Shown piece by piece: positions 1 to 7,145 of a stretch of 64,000 nt of DNA; positions within the stretch are counted from its first letter, which is position 1, and each line of letters opens with the position of its first letter. The position numbers and the translations under genes were made by a program. This stretch comes from Methylomonas koyamae (GTDB lineage Bacteria; Pseudomonadota; Gammaproteobacteria; Methylococcales; Methylomonadaceae), in assembly GCF_019669905.1 (NCBI RefSeq), contig NZ_AP019777.1, forward strand, positions 3,286,001 through 3,350,000, given 5' to 3'. The notes below the pieces were generated by a model that worked only from the letters and a program-made list of their open reading frames with translations, was not told where the DNA came from and searched no databases.

Positions 1-1
1 C

Positions 2-904
2 GACAATTTTTTACAGCACCGGCGCAACAAACGCGGCGCGTTCCTGTCGGAGAAAACCAAACGCAGCTACCGTTACGACTTCGGCTTGTATCTGAGTAAA
101 TGGAGCAAGCGCAAACTATCACAGCTCAAAGATACCGACTTCAGCAACCTACATACCGAAATCGGCAAGGAACACCCCACCACGGCAAACCGCGTAATAG
201 CTATGGCTTCTAGCCTTTTCAGTTACGCCAACGAGGAAAGACTATTCAAAGGCGCAAACCCTGCCAGCGGTATCAAGAAATACCCAGAAAACCCGCGTGC
301 TAGGTTTCTGCAATCCGATGAATTACCGGCTTTCTTTTCTGCGCTGGCCGAAGAATCCAACGAAACCTTACGCGATTACTTTTTAATTTCCCTGCTAACC
401 GGGGCGCGGCGCTCGAATGTGCAAGAAATGCAATGGAGCCAGATCAGCTTTGACAGGGCGGAGTGGCGCATACCCACCACCAAGAACGGCGAGCCGCAAA
501 CCGTTGCCCTAACCGCCGAAGCCTTGGAAATTCTACGAAACCGAAAAACCGATAATACTGACGTTTGGGTATTTCCAGGCACCGGCGCAACCGGCCACAT
601 CGTCGAACCAAAGAAAGCCTGGAAACGGGTATTGGAACGCGCAGGAATTGACGATTTACGCATCCACGACCTACGCCGCACTCTTGGCAGTTGGCAGGCC
701 AAAACCGGGGCGTCTTTGGCAATAGTGGGCAAATCGCTTAACCACAAATCGCCATCGACAACGGCGATTTATGCCCGCCTAGACATTGACCCTGTGCGCG
801 AATCGGTAGACCGGGCAACCGGCGCAATGCTGGCCGCTGCTGGTGTTAAGCCCATCGGGGGAGTGGTAGAACTAAAAGCTAAATTAAAGAAGCAACAGCG
901 GTGA
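2..904 (+). CDS. Tyrosine-type site-specific integrase, 5' end missing
   Basis: The frame is open from base 2, so the gene enters from the left; the TTG at 86 is internal. About 300 C-terminal residues are visible. They include a core-binding helical part and a catalytic domain with the expected residues: Arg in TGARRS, Lys in TTKNGE, His and Arg of HDLRR, His in LNHKS and the Tyr nucleophile in TAIYARL. Spacing and wording match P4-type integrases that recombine an element into a chromosomal att site. The gene is transcribed inward. Its stop overlaps a GTG, and the next gene starts 30 bases further on. The catalytic set is complete, so the enzyme is probably active if the missing N-terminus is intact. 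Confidence 0.93.
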   Translation, partial: DNFLQHRRNKRGAFLSEKTKRSYRYDFGLYLSKWSKRKLSQLKDTDFSNLHTEIGKEHPTTANRVIAMASSLFSYANEERLFKGANPASGIKKYPENPRARFLQSDELPAFFSALAEESNETLRDYFLISLLTGARRSNVQEMQWSQISFDRAEWRIPTTKNGEPQTVALTAEALEILRNRKTDNTDVWVFPGTGATGHIVEPKKAWKRVLERAGIDDLRIHDLRRTLGSWQAKTGASLAIVGKSLNHKSPSTTAIYARLDIDPVRESVDRATGAMLAAAGVKPIGGVVELKAKLKKQQR

Positions 905-933
905 TTGTCGTTCACAAAACCAAGGAAACACAG

Positions 934-1164
934 ATGAACAGAAACGCAGACATTATATTTACAGTTGAATCAAACCAATTCACGCCTAGAGCAAAGAATG
1001 GCGAGCGCGTGCAATTACGCCCAGGCCTACCCGCTGAGGTGGGGGATATTGTCGCCACTACCATCGACGGCAAGCTGGAACTTGCTTTGTACTGTGAGGG
1101 AATGCATTACGAAGCGGTTGAGGTCGCGATTTTTCGCAAACATCCAGCCGCCGCGCAGAGCTAA
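934..1164 (+). CDS. Small protein with LexA/S24-like C-domain resemblance
   Basis: A 76-residue protein. I chose the ATG at 934 rather than the GTG at 901 because 'aagga' lies at a good distance upstream and the GTG overlaps the integrase stop. The stretch NGERVQLRPGLPAEVGDIV resembles the beta-rich core of S24/LexA-like domains (a substrate-position 'GD' turn followed by 'GDIVAT'). The Ser/Lys catalytic dyad and any helix-turn-helix are absent. It may be a degenerate or regulatory partner protein of the element. Its function is unknown, and the family link is a fold-level impression only. Confidence 0.6.
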   Translation: MNRNADIIFTVESNQFTPRAKNGERVQLRPGLPAEVGDIVATTIDGKLELALYCEGMHYEAVEVAIFRKHPAAAQS

Positions 1165-1403
1165 TATTGCTCGGCAGTAATCAAAGCCAAAATTTAACCC
1201 GCTAGGCTTAGCGGCTGAAAGCTGGAATCGTCAACCAGTTGCGGATTATCCATATCGGCGGCTTTCACTGCTTGCCACCAGCCAACACTGGACGGCAAAC
1301 ATTATTCAAATCGCCCCCTCAGTTCATGTGTAAGGCATGGACTTTAATCCGGCCCTTTATGCTTTGCGCCTACGTTTAACTTGAACCAATGGAGGTTCAC
1401 GAC
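1165..1403 (+). promoter_or_regulatory. Intergenic region before the AlpA-like gene
   Basis: This 239-base region is the longest gap in the element and precedes its regulator and replication genes. It holds no ORF of note. The only clear signal is a strong 'ggagg' ribosome binding site at 1391-1395 serving the ATG at 1404. A promoter and operator for the early module are expected here, but I cannot point to convincing -35/-10 boxes. Confidence 0.3.
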
Positions 1404-1610
1404 ATGGCCGAAGCTACAACTTCAAACGACGAGATTTTCAACAACACCGCCGCAGCGGAATACATCGGCGTCACCCCGCGCACGCTGGAAGTCTGGCGCT
1501 GCACTAAGCGTTACCAAATCCCCTTTATTAAAGTCGGTCGATTGGTGAAATACCGCAAATCCGCGTTAGATGCTTTTCTTGAATCTCGCACTGTAGATGC
1601 GGAGGTTTAA
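1404..1610 (+). CDS. AlpA/excisionase-family HTH DNA-binding protein
   Basis: A 68-residue winged-HTH (MerR-like excisionase) protein. AAEYIGVTPRTLEVW is the recognition-type helix-turn-helix, and FIKVGRLVKYRKSALDAFL is the typical 'wing' of AlpA/Xis-like proteins. The start at 1404 follows 'ggagg' by 8 bases; an ATG at 1389 sits upstream of that site and is unlikely. In P4-like elements such proteins activate integrase transcription or act as excision factors, so a role in element excision or regulation is a fair inference. The replication gene follows downstream on the same strand. Confidence 0.85.
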   Translation: MAEATTSNDEIFNNTAAAEYIGVTPRTLEVWRCTKRYQIPFIKVGRLVKYRKSALDAFLESRTVDAEV

Positions 1611-1613
1611 GGA

Positions 1614-1769
1614 ATGACAAACAAAAAAATAGCCACCGGGGCGGGCGAGCCTCAAGCAGCTACAAAATCATTCAACGACCACCAGTTTAACCTGATCGAT
1701 TATCGAATCAAAGCCGTTATTCATCACCTAGCCCCCTGGTTTTTCCTGGTAGGGGGCTTGCATGGGTAG
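1614..1769 (+). CDS. Small unknown protein between alpA-like gene and primase
   Basis: A 51-codon frame starting with ATG at 1614, four bases after the AlpA-like stop, with 'gcggagg' about 10 bases upstream. It ends with a TAG at 1767-1769 that overlaps the primase start (ATG at 1762), which suggests translational coupling. The C-terminus is hydrophobic and aromatic (HHLAPWFFLVGG), the N-terminus polar and basic. I recognise no family. It could be a leader peptide that delivers ribosomes to the primase start rather than a protein with its own job. Confidence 0.5.
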   Translation: MTNKKIATGAGEPQAATKSFNDHQFNLIDYRIKAVIHHLAPWFFLVGGLHG

Positions 1770-4197
1770 CGCTGTCGAATCCTTCAAAACGGCCATTCAA
1801 GCCCACGGCCTACAACCGCCGGAAACGATCCAACCCGGCAAGTTTCACCGTTTCGCCGGTTATGGCAAGAAACGCGGCGACGATGCGGCCTGGTGTAAGT
1901 TGTTCGACGACTTGCGCGGCGGCGTGTTTGGCGATTTTTCCACCGGCCTCGACGAGCATTGGCAATTTGAAACCGAACGCACCTACAGCGCCGAAGAGCG
2001 GGCAGCCTTCAAACAACGGATTGAAGCCGAGCGCCAGCAACGCCTAGCCGAAGAGTTGCTCCAGCATGAAGCGGCGGAAAAGCAAGCGGCGGACATCCTG
2101 GCCGCGGCGAAAGCCGATCCGAAACAACATGCCTACGCAACCAAGAAAGGCGTTAATTTCGGCCCAAGGGTAAGGCGTGGCACGTGGCCGCAACGCGGCT
2201 GGATGGATGCCTTGCTGATTCCGATTTATGGCGCAGACGGCAAAGTCTGGACGTTGGAAGCGATCAACACCGACGGCGAAAAGGATTATTTAAAAGGCGG
2301 ACGCAAGCGCGGCGGCTTTCATCCGTTAGGCAAAATTAGCGGGGCTAGTCGGGTGCTGATTGGTGAAGGCCTGGCAACGGTGGCGGCGGTTCATGCCGTG
2401 GATGGCGCGCCAGCGGTAGCGGCCATGGATGCCGGCAATCTATCGGCAGCGGCGCTGGCCGTGCGTACGTTGGCCCCGGATGCTGAAATCATCCTTTTGA
2501 CAGATAACGACATTAAACCAGACGGCAGTAATCCCGGCTTAAAGGCAGCCACCGAAGCGGCGCAAGCGGTGGGCGGTCGTGTTGCGGTTCCAGAGCTGGA
2601 CGGGCAAAAATGCGACTTTTGGGACGTATTGCAGCAACGCGGAGCCGATGCGGTACGGGAAGCGCTGGTAACACTTCAGGACATTGCTACAGCTACAGTT
2701 GCTACACCTGCTACAGATGGCGATCACCCCTGGCCCAAGCCGCAACCCCTAACCGCCAAAATCGAACCCGAAGCCTACCCATTAGACGCCTTGCCGGACA
2801 CGATCCGCGAAGCGGTCGAAGAGGTGGCGGCCTTTGTCAAAGCGCCGCTTCCTTTGGTCGCGGGTTCGGCGCTGGGGGCGCTGTCACTGGCGATTCAAGC
2901 CCATTGCGACATCAAGCGGGCCGAACGCCTATCCGGGCCGGTTGGTCTTTTTATGCTGAGTATTGCCGATTCCGGCGAACGCAAAACCACGTGCGACGGC
3001 TTTTTTACATCGGCGATCCGCCAATATGAAGCCGAGCAAGCCGAACTTGCCGCGCCATTGCTGAAAGACTACGCGGCGGAATTGTCGGCATGGACCGCCG
3101 AGCGGGAAGGCTTGCTAGCGGCGATCAAGGACGCAGTAAAAAGGGACAAGCCCACGCAAAAGCACCGCGACGACCTGAAAGAACTGGAACACGCCAAACC
3201 CGAACCGCCGAGAATCCCGCGACTGATATTAGGCGACGAAACCCCGGAAAACCTAGCCTATACCTTGGCTAAAAAATGGCCGGCTGCGGGCGTGGTATCG
3301 AGTGAAGCGGGCGTCGTGTTTGGGGCGCATGGCATGGGCAAGGATTCGGTCATGCGTAACCTAGCCCTACTCAATACCCTTTGGGACGGCGGCGCATTAT
3401 CGATTGGCCGCCGGTCGTCGGAATCGTTTACCGTGAAGGATGCGCGGCTTACCGTGGCCTTGCAGATTCAGGAAGCGACCTTGCGGGCGTTCTTCGATAA
3501 ATCCGGCGCACTGGCACGGGGCACCGGCTTTCTGGCGCGGTTCCTGGTGGCGTGGCCCGAATCAACCCAAGGCAATCGACCGTTTACCGATCCGCCGGAC
3601 ACTTGGCCCAAGCTGGCGCGATTTCATCAACGCATTACCGAGATATTGAATACCCCGGCCCCCATCAACGAACAAGGCGGCCTTAATCCGGTCATGTTGT
3701 CATTTACCCCGGCGGCAAAAGCGGCCTGGATAGCCTTTCACGATGCCATTGAAGCAGAGTTGAAATCCGGCGGCGAACTGTACGACGTGCGCGACGTTGC
3801 CAGCAAAACCGCGGATAACGCGGCGCGGTTGGCGGTGCTGTTTCATGGCTTTACCAATGGCATTGGCGGCGCGGTGGATGTTGATAGCTTTGACGGCGCA
3901 AGCAGTATTGCGGCCTGGCACCTGTCGGAATCCCGCCGGTTTTTTGGTGAACTGGCGTTGCCGGTCGAGCTGGCGAACGCGGCGCGGCTGGATGCCTGGC
4001 TGATCGATTACGCCAAACGGGAACGGACGCACCTAATTAGCAAGCGCCATGTTTTGCAGCATGGCCCGTTACGGAGCGATGCGGCCCTGGTGGCGGCCTT
4101 GAAGGAACTCGACGAACTCGACCGGGCAAGATTGATTCAGGACAGCAAGCGCAAAACCATCAAACTCAATCCGGCGCTGTTGGCGGGTGGTGAATAA
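1762..4197 (+). CDS. Primase-helicase: Toprim plus DUF3987 ATPase domain
   Basis: An 811-residue replication protein of the element. Residues 1-190 form an N-terminal part with basic and aromatic motifs seen in P4-alpha-like primases. Residues about 195-300 are a Toprim domain (IGEGLATV glutamate motif and ILLTDND acidic motif). From about 333 a DUF3987 region follows, with a Walker-A-like loop ADSGERKTTC near residue 404. The two halves are joined by an Ala/Thr/Val linker (TATVATPAT) that is repeated, nearly base for base, in the next gene. The likely role is primer synthesis and unwinding at the element's own origin. 'aggggg' at 1751 serves as ribosome binding site. The stop overlaps the next ATG by one base. 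Confidence 0.88.
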   Translation: MGSAVESFKTAIQAHGLQPPETIQPGKFHRFAGYGKKRGDDAAWCKLFDDLRGGVFGDFSTGLDEHWQFETERTYSAEERAAFKQRIEAERQQRLAEELLQHEAAEKQAADILAAAKADPKQHAYATKKGVNFGPRVRRGTWPQRGWMDALLIPIYGADGKVWTLEAINTDGEKDYLKGGRKRGGFHPLGKISGASRVLIGEGLATVAAVHAVDGAPAVAAMDAGNLSAAALAVRTLAPDAEIILLTDNDIKPDGSNPGLKAATEAAQAVGGRVAVPELDGQKCDFWDVLQQRGADAVREALVTLQDIATATVATPATDGDHPWPKPQPLTAKIEPEAYPLDALPDTIREAVEEVAAFVKAPLPLVAGSALGALSLAIQAHCDIKRAERLSGPVGLFMLSIADSGERKTTCDGFFTSAIRQYEAEQAELAAPLLKDYAAELSAWTAEREGLLAAIKDAVKRDKPTQKHRDDLKELEHAKPEPPRIPRLILGDETPENLAYTLAKKWPAAGVVSSEAGVVFGAHGMGKDSVMRNLALLNTLWDGGALSIGRRSSESFTVKDARLTVALQIQEATLRAFFDKSGALARGTGFLARFLVAWPESTQGNRPFTDPPDTWPKLARFHQRITEILNTPAPINEQGGLNPVMLSFTPAAKAAWIAFHDAIEAELKSGGELYDVRDVASKTADNAARLAVLFHGFTNGIGGAVDVDSFDGASSIAAWHLSESRRFFGELALPVELANAARLDAWLIDYAKRERTHLISKRHVLQHGPLRSDAALVAALKELDELDRARLIQDSKRKTIKLNPALLAGGE
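2689..2715 (+). repeat. GCTAC-rich direct repeat, copy A
   Basis: A 27-base sequence built from GCTACA units every 9 bases, inside the primase gene at the linker between the Toprim and DUF3987 parts. An identical 27-base copy lies at 4245-4271 in the next gene. Coding constraint explains a 9-base phase, but exact identity in two different genes suggests a DNA-level role such as iterons, or a recent short duplication. Confidence 0.75.
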
Positions 4198-4802
4198 TGG
4201 CGCTGTCGGCATTGATCCACAAAAACAAAGCCAAGCCCATTGCGACAGCTACAGTTGCTACACCTGCTACACATAACCACCGAAACCGGCCAACTGTAGC
4301 AAACGTAGCAAGTGTAGCCGTAGCAAAGCCCGCGGAATCAAAAACCATTCAACCCGGCGACCGCCAAAAGCTGCTCGATTACCTGGCGGCCATTGGCGAA
4401 ACCGATCAAGGCATGATCGACGAAGTTTTGACCGAGTGCGGCAAGGATGCCGCTATTCTGGCGCGGGCGTTACAACAGGCCGACGACTATTTAAGGATCA
4501 ATTCCGGCGATACCACCGGCCTGGTGCAATGCTCAGGCTGTCGGCAATTATCCGGCGATGCTTGCCAGCGTTACGGCTGGCGCGTGGTGGTCGATAAATG
4601 GCGGCAGTGTGGTGGCTTCGAGGTACTCCAGAAAACTCCAGTTTCCAAACCAATTACCTGCAAGGCCTGTAGTCACTTCCAGAGCTACCACCCACACGGC
4701 GGCGGCGCGGGTGTTTGCGGTGTTGGCGTCCAGCCCTTCGGCGCGTGTTGGTGGGCGGATACCTTGCATGAGTGCGACCAATGGAGCGCAAAACATGATT
4801 GA
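4197..4802 (+). CDS. Unknown Cys-rich element protein with VAT/VAN repeat N-terminus
   Basis: A 201-residue protein whose ATG overlaps the primase stop (TAATG), so the two are probably translationally coupled. Residues 15-45 are an Ala/Thr/Val repeat sharing TATVATPAT with the primase linker. Residues about 55-105 look helical. The C-terminal half has several Cys pairs (CSGC, CKAC, and further Cys and His residues) that could bind zinc. I recognise no family. Position directly after the replication protein suggests a replication accessory role, for example origin recognition, but this is inference. Confidence 0.75.
   Translation: MALSALIHKNKAKPIATATVATPATHNHRNRPTVANVASVAVAKPAESKTIQPGDRQKLLDYLAAIGETDQGMIDEVLTECGKDAAILARALQQADDYLRINSGDTTGLVQCSGCRQLSGDACQRYGWRVVVDKWRQCGGFEVLQKTPVSKPITCKACSHFQSYHPHGGGAGVCGVGVQPFGACWWADTLHECDQWSAKHD
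4245..4325 (+). repeat. GCTAC/GTAGC repeat cluster, copy B plus inverted array
   Basis: Bases 4245-4271 repeat copy A (2689-2715) exactly. They are followed within 25 bases by the reverse orientation: GTAGCA at 4296, 4305 and 4320 and GTAGCC at 4314, spaced 9, 9 and 6 bases. Together they make an inverted pair of GCTAC arrays about 80 bases long at the start of the 201-residue gene. This has the look of an iteron or protein-binding array in coding sequence. It could also be a low-complexity coding linker. Confidence 0.65.
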
Positions 4803-4992
4803 AACCGAATTGAAGGCGTTAAGTGACATGGCCGAAGAGGTTTTGATGGCATGGCTTGCCGTTGAGAGTCCGAGCGATAAGCGAAGGCAGCAAGCCTTAG
4901 CATTGCTGGCCGATGCCGGGATGTTGTTATTCAATGCCCATAGGAATCTGACGCTTGATGACGAAGGGGAGTCAGTTACCCTAAAGCCATAA
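4795..4992 (+). CDS. Small helical unknown protein
   Basis: A 65-residue protein starting at ATG 4795, which overlaps the end of the preceding gene by 8 bases. A longer frame from 4558 would overlap that gene by about 245 bases and is unlikely. The protein is short, acidic at both ends and strongly helical (LKALSDMAEEVLMAWLAVE, then QALALLADAGMLLFN). I recognise no domain. It is co-oriented with the primase and probably in the same transcript. Confidence 0.6.
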   Translation: MIETELKALSDMAEEVLMAWLAVESPSDKRRQQALALLADAGMLLFNAHRNLTLDDEGESVTLKP

Positions 4993-5053
4993 CAATCAAT
5001 AACCTACCTAACTGACTTAAAATACTGCTTTTTACTGCAAATAAGGCTGAATT

Positions 5054-5257
5054 ATGGGCGCATCCAGTTTTAAAACATCCGCAGAATACCAACGCGAACG
5101 GCGAGAACTCAACAGGCGGCACGGCGTGCGGCGATTGGATATTGAAATCGGGCCAAAGCTAATGGCAAGGCTGCAACGAGAACTTGCCGACTATGGCGCG
5201 GCCACACATCCGGGCGCGGCGCTGGTGGAGTGGCTGGACGACGTGTTACCGGATTAA
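5054..5257 (+). CDS. Small basic unknown protein, possibly DNA-binding
   Basis: A 67-residue protein with a basic N-terminal stretch (YQRERRELNRRHGVRRL) and a following amphipathic helix ending in EWLDDVLPD. Such short basic proteins at element ends are often ribbon-helix-helix or other DNA-binding factors, but I see no firm family signature. It lies 61 bases after the previous gene. Its 3' end overlaps the 3' tail of the PEP-CTERM gene on the opposite strand. It is the last plus-strand gene of the element. Confidence 0.6.
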   Translation: MGASSFKTSAEYQRERRELNRRHGVRRLDIEIGPKLMARLQRELADYGAATHPGAALVEWLDDVLPD

Positions 5258-5996
5258 GAGAGCAATTACTTTGAGCGCGTCCCGCTATTAAACCCAATAG
5301 GCCGACTCCCATCAACCAAGACGCCGCGGGCAAGGGTACGGCGGCTATTTGTCCAGGACTAACCGCCCATACAGAAAATTTGGTAGACTTAAATTCTGGA
5401 TATGGATACCCACTATGGGAAAAGAACCCCCAAGCACGATCAGGATTCGAAGCATACTCTGTACCCAACCAGTAAGACAGGAAAAGAGAAGCCTGCTCAT
5501 TCTCAAAGAACACAGTATCTGGGACAGCGTAACCCTGGGAACCACCTAATTCAATGTAGAACAATTCGTTAAGTTCACTTTGGTTTCTGTTTCCGAAATA
5601 TCCCCCGATTTCTGCATAACCTAAGACAGTTGGCAATCGCCATTGATTGGCGCCACCGTAGTTAATGCTATTAAGGTAACTCACAAAAGCCTTGGCGCCC
5701 CACCAAGTCATTTGCCCATTCTCCAAATTAAAATCGTCTGCGTCGATAGTGTTTAAACCCCAATATGGATCATTATAAATCGGGGTTATCAGAGCTATAT
5801 TACTTATCAAGTCATGTTCGGGATTACTATCAACCATAGATTTAAACAGGCTCGCATTTTGCGTCCAGGTTATGTTGCTAACGCTACTGTAAACCAAGCC
5901 TACGCCGCCAGCTCCGGTGTAACTAGTCAACGTTGCATTGGCAGAGCATGATGCAGACAAGACCAATGTCGATATCAGCGCTCTTTTTAAGTTCAT
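5109..5996 (-). CDS. PEP-CTERM-type secreted DUF1566-like protein with replaced C-tail
   Basis: Residues 1-21 are a signal peptide (MNLKRALISTLVLSASCSANA). Residues about 40-215 resemble Lcl/DUF1566 domains (WWGAKAFVSYLNS, WRLPTVLGYAEIGGYFGNR). A PEP-CTERM-like sorting segment follows (VPLPAASWLMGVGLLGL), which normally ends in a few Arg/Lys. Here, after AGR (about base 5285), the frame runs on for some 55 residues of unrelated sequence antisense to the 67-residue gene. The tail probably comes from element DNA joined to the 3' end of this gene. The gene is visibly more AT-rich than its neighbours. Such proteins are exported and sorted by exosortase in exopolysaccharide-producing Gram-negatives. 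Confidence 0.7.
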   Translation of the reverse strand: MNLKRALISTLVLSASCSANATLTSYTGAGGVGLVYSSVSNITWTQNASLFKSMVDSNPEHDLISNIALITPIYNDPYWGLNTIDADDFNLENGQMTWWGAKAFVSYLNSINYGGANQWRLPTVLGYAEIGGYFGNRNQSELNELFYIELGGSQGYAVPDTVFFENEQASLFLSYWLGTEYASNPDRAWGFFSHSGYPYPEFKSTKFSVWAVSPGQIAAVPLPAASWLMGVGLLGLIAGRAQSNCSLNPVTRRPATPPAPRPDVWPRHSRQVLVAALPLALARFQYPIAARRAAC

Positions 5997-6096
5997 ATCG
6001 CTAATCTCCTTCTAAATACGATAACCGGACCCACACGATATCCGTTTATGCTACCGGAATAAACTACACGAAAGTGCGACACAATCCTTACGAGAC

Positions 6097-6117
6097 CGTA
6101 GCACCAGCGTAGCACCA
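6097..6117 (+). repeat. Tandem 'cgtagcacca' pair next to tRNA-Thr
   Basis: Two identical 10-base copies (6097-6106 and 6108-6117) are separated by one base, giving an 11-base period close to one helical turn. They sit just beyond the tRNA-Thr terminator. Such short phased repeats beside a tRNA 3' end are typical of integrase arm-type or excisionase sites, so they may mark a present or past att region. The core GTAGC matches the repeat clusters inside the element. Confidence 0.5.
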
Positions 6118-6118
6118 A

Positions 6119-6152
6119 TAAAAAAGGCCTAGATGAAAAAACACCTAAGCCT
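6119..6152 (-). terminator. Rho-independent terminator of tRNA-Thr
   Basis: Read on the minus strand, an 11-base-pair stem (with two G-T pairs) closes a six-T loop and is followed by six T residues. It begins 11 bases beyond the encoded CCA of the tRNA. It fits a strong intrinsic terminator for the single-gene tRNA transcript. Confidence 0.8.
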
Positions 6153-6162
6153 TTGATAAATA

Positions 6163-6238
6163 TGGAGCTGGCGATGGGACTCGAACCCGCGACCGGCTGA
6201 TTACAAATCAGCTGCTCTACCAACTGAGCTACGCCAGC
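6163..6238 (-). tRNA. thrT: tRNA-Thr (anticodon TGT)
   Basis: On the minus strand the sequence folds as a full cloverleaf: acceptor stem GCTGGCG/CGCCAGC, D-arm AGCTCAGTTGGTAGAGC, anticodon stem CTGAT-TTGTA-ATCAG with anticodon TGT, and T-arm with GGTTCGAGTCC. The discriminator base is T and CCA is encoded, for 76 bases in all. TGT reads ACA threonine codons. The gene stands alone with its own promoter and terminator. tRNA 3' ends are common integration targets, and an integrative element lies on its 3' side, but no duplicated tRNA fragment is visible in the window. The symbol is generic. Confidence 0.95.
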
Positions 6239-6251
6239 AAATTGGCTCGCC

Positions 6252-6257
6252 ATTATA
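6252..6257 (-). promoter_or_regulatory. -10 box of the tRNA-Thr promoter
   Basis: A perfect TATAAT on the minus strand lies about 14 bases before the tRNA 5' end, at the right place for a tRNA promoter. It is followed by a G/C-rich discriminator (GGCGAG), as expected for a stable-RNA promoter under stringent control. No good -35 box is seen at 17 bases. Confidence 0.55.
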
Positions 6258-6299
6258 CAAAAAAAACTGAATTAAGCCATTTCTTTTTTCACTACGAGC

Positions 6300-7145
6300 T
6301 CATTTGTTACGGATGCTGTCGATCATACCGGACAAGTAATCCATGATTTGCGCCAGGAATAGGATCAGCCGGTCGAGCTGAGCCTGCAAGAAGAACAGGA
6401 AATGACTGTGGTCGAAATCCTGATCCAGATAAAAACTCAGGCCGTTGTTGATGGTATTCAAGCCCATTGCCAGCATGATCAGGGCGGCCGCCTTGAACAT
6501 GTAACCGCGCAGCTTCGCACTCATTTTGCCGAAGGCGACGCTGATGAACAACATCATCGGCAAGGTTCCGGCTCCGAAAGCCAGCATCAAAGCCCCACCC
6601 TCCAGCACGCTGGTTGCCGTCGTTGCTTTCACCGCCATCGCAAACGTCAGCATGCAGGGCATCAGACCGTTCAGGAAGCCGGCAATCACCGAACCGATCA
6701 GCGGCCCTCTTTGATTGGCGGTGGCGTAGCCCTTGCGCAATACCGCCAACGGAATCAGCCGCAAGGAGCCCTGCCAGGGTATCCAGCCTAACACACCCAT
6801 TGCCAGCGCGATAACCACCAAGCCCATCGTGATCTGCAACACGCTTTGGATTTTGCCGAACAAGCCGCTCGATACCAGCACCACGCCCAACGCCGCCGCC
6901 AACATGCCGATCGTGGCGTAAACCGAAATCCGCGCCATTTGGTAAGCCAGATAAGGCAAATAGCTTTTGCTTTTTCCGGCTTTCATGAAATAGCCGGATA
7001 CCAGCGCCCCGCACATTCCCAGGCAATGGCCGCTGCCCAAAAAACCGGCAGCAAACGCCAAGGTGTAATCGAATCCGCTGGCCGCAGCCATTTCGGTCAT
7101 GCCATGCATGGCATGATCCATCCCTTCCATACTGTGGTGGTTCAT
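6300..7145 (-). CDS. TauE/SafE-like (UreH_2) membrane protein, metal-linked
   Basis: A 281-residue protein with a His/Met-rich N-terminus (MNHHSMEGMDHAMHGMTEM), which could bind copper, then about six membrane segments. The motif GSGHCLGMCG at the first segment and GLMPCMLTF in the middle are the paired Cys motifs of the UreH_2/TauE-SafE group often found beside copper ATPases and cytochrome oxidase assembly genes. Its ATG directly follows the P-type ATPase stop (7146), so the two are co-transcribed. The likely role is moving copper or supporting metal insertion in the inner membrane. The substrate is not shown by the sequence. A second member lies at 54322-55047. Confidence 0.8.
   Translation of the reverse strand: MNHHSMEGMDHAMHGMTEMAAASGFDYTLAFAAGFLGSGHCLGMCGALVSGYFMKAGKSKSYLPYLAYQMARISVYATIGMLAAALGVVLVSSGLFGKIQSVLQITMGLVVIALAMGVLGWIPWQGSLRLIPLAVLRKGYATANQRGPLIGSVIAGFLNGLMPCMLTFAMAVKATTATSVLEGGALMLAFGAGTLPMMLFISVAFGKMSAKLRGYMFKAAALIMLAMGLNTINNGLSFYLDQDFDHSHFLFFLQAQLDRLILFLAQIMDYLSGMIDSIRNK

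Larger units (their letters stand above)
1..5290. mobile_element. Integrative element, right part (left end outside window)
   Basis: The genes follow the pattern of P4-like or satellite-type integrative elements: tyrosine integrase, small regulator, AlpA-like HTH protein, primase-helicase of the Toprim/DUF3987 type, and short unknown ORFs, all on the plus strand and tightly packed. None of the neighbours to the right resembles this set. The left end lies before base 1. The right end is inferred. It may be near 5258-5290, where a PEP-CTERM gene on the minus strand loses its normal C-terminus, or at the 3' end of tRNA-Thr at 6163. I see no conjugation genes, so the element is more likely a mobilisable or satellite element than an ICE, but only part of it is visible. 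Confidence 0.55.

Noticed and set aside
5345..5549. 66-codon frames on both strands inside the PEP-CTERM gene
   Set aside because: Shadows within a gene with signal peptide and sorting motif.
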